Source of the DNA: Clostridiales bacterium
GTDB lineage: Bacteria > Bacillota > Clostridia > Oscillospirales > Oscillospiraceae
DNA: 33,557 bases
Assembly: GCA_021205375.1 (NCBI GenBank)
Contig: JAJPXR010000220.1
Coordinates: forward strand, 5,589 to 39,145
Reading direction: 5' to 3'
In this document: positions 1 through 8,733 of the stretch, in pieces
Position numbering within the stretch: the stretch's first letter is position 1
How the letters are laid out: each line of letters starts with the position of its first letter
Notes under the pieces: model-generated
Database searches by the model: none
Told to the model about the DNA's origin: nothing
Seen by the model: only the letters and a program-made list of their open reading frames with translations
Made by a program: the position numbers and the translations under genes

Positions 1-118
1 CCCCACCCCCACCCCTCCCCCCCCCCCCGCCCCCACACCAACCGCCCACGCCCCGCCCCCCCCCCGCCCGCCGCCCCACGCCCCCCCCCGGCGGCCCCCG
101 CCCCGCCCCCGCCTCACG
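1..118. other. C-rich low-complexity contig end, probable sequencing/assembly artefact
   Basis: Almost pure C with scattered A/G/T for about 118 nt, then an abrupt switch to normal composition; looks like the reverse complement of poly-G two-colour chemistry read noise. Confidence 0.75.
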
Positions 119-182
119 GCTGAACCATGAATGGAAAAATAAGCAATATAATCAAGACACCTTGCAGCAGACACAGCACCTC

Positions 183-211
183 TTGCACACGACTCCTTTT
201 TACACTATAAT
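183..211 (+). promoter_or_regulatory. Sigma-A-type promoter for the TIR-STAND gene
   Basis: TTGCAC (183-188), 17-nt spacer, TATAAT (206-211), about 40 nt upstream of the ATG at 252; GAGGTGAT Shine-Dalgarno at 239-246. Confidence 0.7.
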
Positions 212-251
212 AATATCACTTCAACTTCCAAACTCTGTGAGGTGATCGACA

Positions 252-3200
252 ATGCCTGCCCCCACCGGCTGCCCCTTCTGCCATTCGAGCAATATTGGGA
301 TTGGCTCTGAAAAAGGCCACTGCTTCTCCTGTAACCAAGATTTCCCCCTAACCGAACAGGAAACCGAAAAGGCAACGAACCCCCTGCGGCTGTTTCTCAG
401 TTACGGCCACACGGAGCACCCCATCTGCCGGATGGTCGCCGCCGCGCTGACCCAGCGGGGCCACGACGTCTGGTTCGACAAGGACAAGCTCCACGAGGGG
501 CAGAACTGGCGAAAAGAGATTGCCGAGGGGCTGGAGAAAAGCAACGGCGTGGTGGCCTGTATCTCCGACCACTACGTGCGGCCTCGCAGTGTCTGCCTGG
601 ACGAGCTGAACATCGCCATCGGCGTGACCCGGGGCGAACACGTCCTCACCGTTCTGCTGGGGGACGAGAGCATCGTTCCCGCCTCCCTCTGCTACAACCA
701 GTGGCTGGATATGCATGACTGGGAGGACCGGATGAAGGGCGACCCAGCGGCGTTCGAGCAGTGGTTCCAGGCCAATATGCGCAAGCTGTTCGCCGCTTTG
801 GAGACGGAGGACAACCGAACCTTTTCCGGGGCCATCCAGACGTTACAGGAAAAGCTACAGGTCTCCCCCAACACCAGCCGTCAGAGCAGTCTGCTGAAAA
901 AGCCCTTCGTGGGGCGGCAATGGCTGACGAATCAGGTGGTGGCGTGGCTGGACGACCCGAAGGGCGAACGCCTCTGTTTCCTCAGCGGGGACCCCGGCGT
1001 GGGCAAGAGCGCCTTCGCCGCCAACTTCACCCACTATAACCCCCGGGTGGCGGCGGCGCTGTTCTGCTGGGCCGGAGAGAACCGATTCAACGACCCCCGC
1101 GCCGTCCTAAAAATGCTGGCGTTCCTGCTGGCCTGCCGCATCCCGGACTACCGTCGCCGTCTGCTGGCACGGCTGGACGGGGAGGACCGGCTGGGCGAGT
1201 ACAACGAGCGGGAGCTGTTTCGCGTTCTGCTGGAGGAGCCGATGCACGGCTTGATCGACGGCGAGCGGGAAACCCTCTGCATCGTCATCGACGGGCTGGA
1301 CGAGGCCGGCACCGCCGAGGAAAACTTGCTGGCGGAGACGCTGGGACGCTATATGCCCCTGCTTCCCCCGTGGCTCCGGGTGCTGGTGACGGGCCGCCCG
1401 GTGGCGGCGGTGACGCAGTCCCTGGGCAGCGGCAGGCAGATGCCGCTGGATGGCCGGAGCCAGGAAAACCTGGCGGATGTGCGACAATACTTCGAGGAGA
1501 CCCTGCGGGACCGCTGCGCCGAAACCCCGAATTGGCAGGCGTCGCTGGATGAGCTGACCCGCCGTTCCCACGGCATCTTCCTCTATGCCGAGCTGGTGTG
1601 TCAGGGCATTTTGGCGGGGAAACTGGCCCTGACCGACTGGGACAAGTTCCCGGACGGCTTGCAGGACGCCTTCACCCGCTGGTTTCAGTGGTTTTTCCCG
1701 GACAAGCGGGCGTTTGAGGCCCAGTTCGCGCTGCCCCTGGGGGCGCTCTGCGCGGTGGCGGAGCCGCTGCCCCTGGAGGAGCTGCGCCGGGTCTTTGGCT
1801 GGAACGAGAGCCAGCTCCACCGGTTCCTCCGCCGCATCGACGTGCTGCTGAACCACGGCGAGAGCGTCTTTGGCAAGGAGACGGTCACTCTGTCCCACAA
1901 ATACATTGGCGAGTGGCTGACTGACCCCCATCTCAACAGCCTGTACTTCGTCTCTGTCAACGACGCGAAGGAGGCCATGGCCGGGGCGTTCTATGACCGG
2001 TTCCAAAAAGACCCGAAGGAGCTGACCGAGTTTGAGTCCCTGCACCTGTGTGAGCTGCTATTGGATTGCGGCAAAGCTGCGGAGTGGTTTGAGGCTGTGT
2101 TCAGCGGCAATCTTTGCTGGAACATCATTAACGCCGGGGACTACTGCCAGGAGTGGGGCCACTTGGACGAGGCCATGAAGTGTTATCGTTGCGCCCTGTC
2201 CGTCACGGAGCAGGGAAAGCGCATCTTTGAAAGTTTGGAGATGTTGCGGAATTACAGCGCGTGTGCCGAACGCATTGGCGAATTGGAACGAACGGCAGGC
2301 AACCGTGGAGCGGCTCTTGACTGGTACAAGAAATCTCTGGATATCCGGGAGCGGCTGGCGGAGACCTGTGACACACCGCTGTACCAGATGGATCTGAACG
2401 TCAGCTATGAGAAACTGGGCAATTTGGCGCGAGAGGACGGGGACTGGCTGACGGCCCGGGAGTGGTACGAAAAAGGACTGGACATTACGGAGCAGCTGGC
2501 GAAATCCCGAGGCATACCGGAGGACTGGCGGGATCTGAGCGTCAGCTATGAAAATATGGGCAACCTGGCGCAGGAGGAAGGCGAACGGCAGGCGGCCAGG
2601 AACTGGTAGGAGAAATACAATTATAAACATCTGAGGCTGGTGAAGGACCGGGGTACACCGCAGGACCAGCAGGATTTGAACTTCATCTATAACAAGCTGG
2701 CATATCTGGCATGGGATGACAAAGACTGGAAGGCAGCCCGGGACTGCTACGAGAAAGCTTTGGACATTGCGGAACAGATGGCAACGACCCGCAATGTCCC
2801 GAGCGACTGGGGAGATCTGTGCATCAGCTATAACAGCCTTGGCAACCTGGCGCGGGAGGAAGGGGATCGGCAGACGGCGTGGAACTGGTGTGAGAAAGCC
2901 CTGGAAATTGCAGAACGGCTGGTAAATACCAGGAAATCGATCGAGGATTACGACTATTTGGCAATCACGCTCCTTAGCCTGGCACATATCTCCGCATCAG
3001 AGCAGGAGTGTAAACGCCTGGCGCAGCGCGGCCTCGCTATTTCAGATAAACTGTATAAGCAAACTGGGCTGCCAAAGTTCCAGAAATATTTTGATGATTT
3101 CAACAAAATATACGGTCGTGCTGAAAGCGGCGCCTATGACCAGAAGGGCGATGCAGCGTTGGAACGCGGAGATTGGCAGGCGGCGCAGGGCTGGTACGAG

Positions 3201-4352
3201 AAAGCCCTGGAGGTTCGGAAACAACAGGAAAAGGCTTGCAGTACATCAGAGAATCAACGGAACCTGCGCGTTAGCTATTTTAAACTGGGCATAGTATCAC
3301 AAGAGGCCAGAGACGTGCAGACAGCGCAATTCTGGTATGAAAAATCGCTGGACAATGCGGAGCGGCTGGCGGAAAACAGTGGTACGTATGAAGATTATCA
3401 TGATTTGATTGTCAGCCTCTGGGGACTGTCAGGTGTGTGTTCCCCTGAACAGGAGCAGGTGCGTATGGCGCAGCGTGCCCTTTCCATTGCAGAAACACTG
3501 TATAAACAAAACGGAGAACCCAGGTATCAGTCGCTGGCTGAAAAGGCCCACGAGATGTTGGATGCCCTTTTAAACAGCGTTCACGCAGTGAGCGTCAACT
3601 ATGACCAACAGGGCGATTCGGCGCTGGAACGCGGAGACCGGCAGACGGCCCGGGAGTGGTACGAGAAAGCCATAGGAATCTGGGAGCAGCTGGCAGAAAT
3701 GCGTGGCACGCCGGAGGATTGGCAGAACCTGATCGTCGGCTATCACAAACTGGGCGATCTGGTGAAGAAGGACGGCGCCCTACAGGCGGCCCGGGGCTGG
3801 TACGAGAAATCCGTGGACGTCCAAACGCGGCTGGCGGAGACCCAGGGCGACTTAGACGACTGGTGGAACCTGAGCGTCAGCGATGAGAAGCTGGGCGACC
3901 TGGCACTGGAGGATGAAAACTGGCAGACAGCCCAGGACTGGCACAGGAAAGCCCTGGCAATTCGGGAACAACTGGTGAAAGCCCGGGGTGCGCTGGAGGA
4001 CTGGCGGGGCCTGAGCATCAGCTATGAGCGGCTGGGACATTTGGCGTGGGAGAACGGAGACCGGAATGGGTGCCGGGAGTGGCACGAAAAATCACTGCCC
4101 ATTGTTGAACAACTGGCAAAGTCCAGTGGTACTATTAAAGCATACGACAATTTGACAGCTACGCTTTACATACTTGCCATTGCCTCTGACGCACAGCAGG
4201 AGCGACGGAACTATGCGCAGCGCGGCTGCTCCATTGCAGAAACCCTGTACAAGCAAACTGGGGACCCCAGGTATCAGTCGTTTATGGATGGGTTCCACAA
4301 GATACTGAAACCCAAGCGCCGTGGATTCTTTGGCAGCTTTTTCACTCTTTGA
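252..4352 (+). CDS. Zn-ribbon / TIR / NACHT-type STAND NTPase / TPR-like repeat protein, one reading frame interrupted by an in-frame TAG at 2607-2609 (possible pseudogene or readthrough)
   Basis: ORFs 252-2609 and 2640-4352 are in the same frame with no stop other than TAG between them. N-terminal CPFC...CFSC knuckles; TIR-like FLSYGHTE...DVWFDKDKL...VCLDELNIA; Walker A GDPGVGKSAFA; NACHT-like Walker B LCIVIDGLDEA; C-terminal repeats with WYEKAL...LGNLAxEEGD. Confidence 0.85.
2278..4352 (+). repeat. Helical (TPR-like) coding repeat array with an exact 141-bp (47-codon) period in three super-modules
   Basis: The codon after the conserved Trp falls at 2325, 2466, 2607, 2748, 2889 / 3195, 3336 / 3660, 3801, 3942, 4083; spacing within each block is exactly 141 nt. 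Blocks close with a cap motif AQRxxxSIxxxLYKQxGxPxxQ at about 3021, 3468 and 4215. Confidence 0.9.
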
Positions 4353-4386
4353 AATGCACGTTAAATCACCCAAAAACGCAAAACCA

Positions 4387-4413
4387 GGGCCTGCGCCGCC
4401 GCGCAGGCCCTTT
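4387..4413. terminator. Bidirectional rho-independent terminator between convergent genes
   Basis: Perfect 10-bp stem GGGCCTGCGC-CGCC-GCGCAGGCCC (4387-4410) followed by TTT on plus and T-rich sequence on minus. Confidence 0.85.
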
Positions 4414-4440
4414 CCCATTCCAATGCACTTGAAACGCGGC

Positions 4441-5010
4441 TCACCCTTCTCCCTCCGGCCCACAGAGCCGGTAGTTTTCCTCAAACTGGGGGCGGGCCAC
4501 AAAGTTGAAGCTGATGTCCGTAATTTGCCCCGCCGCGTCCCGCTGGGTCGTATACAACACCAGTGTGGCATCCCGGGCCGCGCTGAGGGGCGCGCCCCAC
4601 AGGTGGGCGTTGAAGTACCGCGCCGGGTCATTGGGGTTCAGCACCAGCCGTCCCGTCTCCAGCAAAAATTGCACTTCGGGGCAAAGCTCCTCGTCCGCCT
4701 GCCAGATGGCCACCGGGCGGCTGCGCTGTTGGTAGTCGTCCCCGGCGATGTGGCGGTGGTTCGCCAGGAAAAACGCCCGGTCGTTGGGGTAGGGGTAGTG
4801 GCGGCCCTCCACCGTGTCCACCTTGAAGTAGTCGCCGGGGTGGGCCAGCTCCCCCGCGCCGGAGGCCGCCTCCTGGCTAAACAGCTCATAGAGGCCGTCG
4901 GGCCGCAGACGAATGGCCCCCTCCCGGAGCAGGTTCTGCTCCATGGCGCTGTGTTCGCCCAGACAGTAGGCTTTTACAGTTTTGTCCGTCTTTTTGATTG
5001 CGTATCTCAT
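4441..5010 (-). CDS. Hypothetical protein of 189 aa, likely co-transcribed with the RyR/TrkA-N protein
   Basis: Complete ORF with GGAGT RBS upstream of ATG; 53-nt gap from the upstream minus-strand ORF; motif PGDYFKVDTVEGRHYPYPNDRAFFLANHRHI; no family recognised. Confidence 0.8.
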   Translation of the reverse strand: MRYAIKKTDKTVKAYCLGEHSAMEQNLLREGAIRLRPDGLYELFSQEAASGAGELAHPGDYFKVDTVEGRHYPYPNDRAFFLANHRHIAGDDYQQRSRPVAIWQADEELCPEVQFLLETGRLVLNPNDPARYFNAHLWGAPLSAARDATLVLYTTQRDAAGQITDISFNFVARPQFEENYRLCGPEGEG

Positions 5011-5063
5011 GGGTTACTCCTTGTAAGAAGGCCATGGTGAAAACCATGCCGTGTTTTCCAGGC

Positions 5064-6938
5064 TCAGGACGTCACAATGCGAGTATCCTTTCCTTTGTCA
5101 TCCTCGCCCAGTTCGTCGTAGTGGACCAGGAGGGGATGTACCTTCGCCAGGTCGTCTCTCGGCTCACCGAAAACGTATCCCTCCGAGCGCATATAGACAT
5201 TCCACCGCTTGTGTTCCAACTCCGCCAGGTGTTGTTTTTCCTCCGGCGACATCTCTTTTTCCGTTTTGCCCGCCCCCGGTATGCCGCGGGTGATCCGCGC
5301 TTTTTCGTGGATCGCGCTGGCGATGGAGGAGCGGTAATTGTATTCGTAATTCCGGAACGTCTCTTCCAGCTTCTTCTTTTCTAACGCCGCTAGTTCCGCT
5401 TTTTTTCGCTTCTCTTCTTCTGACTCCATTTCTTCCGAGGGCCCTTCTTCCGAATCCGACTGCTTCCCATACCTGAAATGGATATTGAGGGCCTTCTCCC
5501 GCAACTCGGAGTTGAGGACGGTGTTCTCGCTCCAGGCGGAGTCCAAATCGCCGATGAAGTCGATTTCGTACGCTTGCCCCTGGAAGTTTTTCAGCCCGTG
5601 CAGGGCGTTCTTTTTTTCGCCGCTCTGGACAATGGCCTTGATTTTGGGGGTGTTGTGGCTGCGCGCAAACAACATGCGCAGATAGGCAGCGGTCTCGATG
5701 TTTTTGGCGTCGTCCCCCAGGGCGACGAACACCCAGGTCGTGTCGCTTAGCTGGCTGATCGCGTCGGCAAACGCCTGTGAGCCGACGGCAACTCCCGGAT
5801 GGATGGTGATGCGGTACTCCGCCTCCCCCGGACGGAAAACGCCGTTGTATTGGTCGGACAGCAGTTCCGGACACTGGACCCGCAGCGTTTCCTCTGCCAG
5901 CGGGTCCTGGTCAAAGGCGGTGATTTGCAGGTGATAGCCGTCCATCTGGCAGAACCAGCTCAGGGCTTTGAGCAGATTGCTTCCGCACCGGCCCAGGCCA
6001 ACCAGCACCACCGAAATCAGCTTGCCGTTCTCTGTCTCCCTGGCGGTGGTGAAAAGCTCGTCCCCGCTGTCGTAGAGAAACCGGTCGATGAGGGAGCGGT
6101 CCGGGTCTATCCTGCGGACCTCCACGGTTCCCTTCTCGGCGGAGGAGAGCAGGAGTTCCCCCTCCAGATTCGTGGACTGTACATATAAGTGTGTATTTTC
6201 CCGTTTTTTGTACCGATTGAGCAGCGACAGCGCCTGTGTGGTGTTTTTGCCCTCGTCCTCGCTCAGGAGGAAAAAGTACAGCGCCTTCTTTTTGCTGTGG
6301 AACTCGTACGCTATGGCGCAAATATCCCGCTTCAGCAAAATCATTTTGTTCCGGCGGGCCTCCTCCGCCAAGGCGAGGTTTTCTTCTGGCCCCTGGTCAG
6401 AAACGCCTGTAAAGACCACCACTCTTTTTTCGTTCTTGTTGAGGAGGTCTTTCGCCAGCGTCAGCGACCTTGGGTTCAGCTCAGAGAAAACATACAGCTT
6501 CCGGTTGCGTCCGGCCAGCAAATGGAGCATGGCGAAAATATTTTGAAACAGGGAGAGGACTAAGCTAAAGGTCAGGAGCGGTGCAGCCACAAACAGGATG
6601 GCGATATAGACCGTGTATGCGTTATAAAGGAACCCGCATGTACGGGGGACCTGCTCCGTCAGGAAGGTATAATCCCCGTTTAAGAAGAACAGACAGAGGG
6701 TGTGGTAAATCGACAGGAAAATCGACTTGAAGATGCACAGCGGCTCCGCAGAGAGCGCTTCCCAGTAGACGGGGAAAAGCAGGACGGACGCAGAGCAAAA
6801 TACGGTTGCAATCAGGATATAAAGCGGGGTGAGCAGTTTTGTCATCGCGTTTTTCTGTTTCGAACGCCTGAACGCGCTCACCAGACCGACGACCAAAAGG
6901 ACGGCCGATATGGAAAAACATACTTGGAACCGGAACAT
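5064..6938 (-). CDS. Membrane protein with tandem TrkA-N/RCK-like Rossmann regions and a C-terminal RyR domain
   Basis: Several N-terminal hydrophobic helices; first region RKLYVFSELNPRSLTLAKDLL; second ISVVLVGLGRCGSNLLKAL (GxGxxG); C-terminal LAELEHKRWNVYMRSEGYVFGEPRDD, a RyR-domain-like signature. Start placed at ATG 6938 with AAAGGGGACAG RBS rather than the 6980 start. Confidence 0.75.
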   Translation of the reverse strand: MFRFQVCFSISAVLLVVGLVSAFRRSKQKNAMTKLLTPLYILIATVFCSASVLLFPVYWEALSAEPLCIFKSIFLSIYHTLCLFFLNGDYTFLTEQVPRTCGFLYNAYTVYIAILFVAAPLLTFSLVLSLFQNIFAMLHLLAGRNRKLYVFSELNPRSLTLAKDLLNKNEKRVVVFTGVSDQGPEENLALAEEARRNKMILLKRDICAIAYEFHSKKKALYFFLLSEDEGKNTTQALSLLNRYKKRENTHLYVQSTNLEGELLLSSAEKGTVEVRRIDPDRSLIDRFLYDSGDELFTTARETENGKLISVVLVGLGRCGSNLLKALSWFCQMDGYHLQITAFDQDPLAEETLRVQCPELLSDQYNGVFRPGEAEYRITIHPGVAVGSQAFADAISQLSDTTWVFVALGDDAKNIETAAYLRMLFARSHNTPKIKAIVQSGEKKNALHGLKNFQGQAYEIDFIGDLDSAWSENTVLNSELREKALNIHFRYGKQSDSEEGPSEEMESEEEKRKKAELAALEKKKLEETFRNYEYNYRSSIASAIHEKARITRGIPGAGKTEKEMSPEEKQHLAELEHKRWNVYMRSEGYVFGEPRDDLAKVHPLLVHYDELGEDDKGKDTRIVTS

Positions 6939-7139
6939 TTCTCTGTCCCCTTTCGCACCCATTTTTTGCGCCCGGAGCAATGGCGCTCATGCAGGATTTG
7001 CCGCTTCGATTTATTCTACCACATTTGCCTGCCGATTGCACCGCTTATTTCTGTTCGACAGCACATTTGATTACAGCGTGCCGTACCGGCATCGGCAACA
7101 ACAGCGTGTCAAATCGTTATCTGTCGCGCAAAAACAGGG

Positions 7140-7176
7140 CAAGGTCAGGCGACCCATTTCCGGGTACCTGACCTTG
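7140..7176 (-). terminator. Terminator of the glycan operon
   Basis: Perfect 10-bp stem CAAGGTCAGG (7140-7149) / CCTGACCTTG (7167-7176); minus-strand reading is followed by CCCTGTTTTT. Confidence 0.75.
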
Positions 7177-7293
7177 TCTTGTTCGGGGCGGGTTACCAGT
7201 CGCAAAGAAGACGTTTTTTCATCTGCCTTTGCCTCGGCCTATGTAGGCCGGAGCCTGCTATTAGATGATTCATCTTTCACGTGTGCAACTATT

Positions 7294-8733
7294 TTATTTC
7301 CTTATCTTTTTCATTACCATGTCAATTCCTTCAAACAGCATACTGTCTCTTGTGATGAGCAGTTCCAGCGCATACACAGCAACGCCCACCGCTATCTGAA
7401 TAAGCAGCACCTTGACGCCCTTCCCCAAAACAGTACCAATGAAGTAAACGACAGCGCCCATGATCCCGCCGCAAATGAAATATTTGATCGCCGGCAGGAA
7501 GCACTTGCAAAGATTCATCTGTTTTCTGATCAAAAATGCCTGAACGACCAAAACCGAAAGCTCCGCACATACGGTAGCAATCGACGCACCGATGGCGTCA
7601 AACCGCACAATCAGGACCCAGTTCAGCACAAAGTTGACCACGGCCCCTGTGAAAACAGAGATCGTATAATATTTTTCCTGCTTCGTGGGGAGAAGATACT
7701 GCTTCCCGATCACGTTGCTCATTGCAATGAAGATCAGAATTGGCGATATGACGACCATCAGCACCGCAACTTCATCGTAACCCGGTCCGAAGAAAATCGG
7801 CACAAATGTCTTTGCCACGCCGCAGATGCCAAAGAGGATCGCAAAACCAAGCATGAAAACAAAGTGAAACGCTTTCTTGATGCTCTTTTCGATCACATCC
7901 ATTTTTCCCTGCGCGAACGCATAGGACATTGCCGGGAGCATCACCGTGCCCAGAGAAGTGACAAGCATCAGCGCCACTTTGATGATTTTTGACGCCTGCG
8001 TATAATAGCCGACCTCATCGATATTGGAAGCGAATACACCCAGCATCGTTTTGTCCAGCACAGTGTATACTTCTGTCGCAAGCTGCGGCAGGAATAAAAT
8101 AAGCGACGGTTTCAAATGCCGGAGGACGTCACGGGGATGGATAGCAACCTTCACCAGGTACTTTGGAAGCGATATCCACAAGCTGATATTTCCAATAAAA
8201 ATCGGAAGCGTCAAACACATGGTATAAATCAGCACATCTTCCGACGACTTCACGAATAAAAAGACTGCAACGATTCCAGCCAGCTTTATGATCGTGTTTC
8301 GAATGACGGTTACCTTGAAATTTTCCAGTCCCATAAAAAACCAGGAAACATCAAAGGCTGTGGCGATGATTTCAATCATCAGGATCTGATAGACAGATTT
8401 ATACTCTGTACCAAGTCCAAATATAAGGAAATAAATCAGAGCAAATAGGAATACGCCTGCACAGCGCAGCAATGTGACCTGCCAGAACACCTCAGAACGC
8501 TTTTTCTGATCGTCTCTCGCAAAGGCGATTTCCCGCTGTCCGTAAATCGTCGTACCGACTGCGCCGGCAAGCATGAAATAGGTGGCAATAGACTGCGCGT
8601 AGCTGTAAATGCCAATGCCCGTAGCGCCCAGAACGCGGGAGACATATGGCGTCGTGATCAGTGGCGCGATCAGCGCCAGGACCTGGTAGGATGTGTTATA
8701 GATGTAGTTTTTTATGACGCTTGGCTTTTTCAT
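7294..8733 (-). CDS. Wzx-like polysaccharide flippase (MOP/MATE superfamily)
   Basis: 479 aa, MKKPSVIKNYIYNTSYQVLALIAPLITTPYVSRVLGATGIGIYSYAQSIATYF typical of oligosaccharide flippases; ATGA overlap with upstream ORF. Confidence 0.92.
   Translation of the reverse strand: MKKPSVIKNYIYNTSYQVLALIAPLITTPYVSRVLGATGIGIYSYAQSIATYFMLAGAVGTTIYGQREIAFARDDQKKRSEVFWQVTLLRCAGVFLFALIYFLIFGLGTEYKSVYQILMIEIIATAFDVSWFFMGLENFKVTVIRNTIIKLAGIVAVFLFVKSSEDVLIYTMCLTLPIFIGNISLWISLPKYLVKVAIHPRDVLRHLKPSLILFLPQLATEVYTVLDKTMLGVFASNIDEVGYYTQASKIIKVALMLVTSLGTVMLPAMSYAFAQGKMDVIEKSIKKAFHFVFMLGFAILFGICGVAKTFVPIFFGPGYDEVAVLMVVISPILIFIAMSNVIGKQYLLPTKQEKYYTISVFTGAVVNFVLNWVLIVRFDAIGASIATVCAELSVLVVQAFLIRKQMNLCKCFLPAIKYFICGGIMGAVVYFIGTVLGKGVKVLLIQIAVGVAVYALELLITRDSMLFEGIDMVMKKIRK

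Noticed and set aside
1107-2045. 312-aa minus-strand ORF inside the TIR-STAND gene
   Set aside because: Shadow of the NACHT-coding region; no domain signature.
2640-4352. Independent 570-aa gene starting at GTG 2640
   Set aside because: No convincing RBS, the start lies mid-repeat, and it is in frame with the upstream ORF; better read as the continuation of one gene past TAG.
6829-7992. 387-aa plus-strand ORF spanning the intergenic region and the flippase
   Set aside because: Crosses a terminator and is antisense to a convincing flippase; composition is typical of a spurious ORF.
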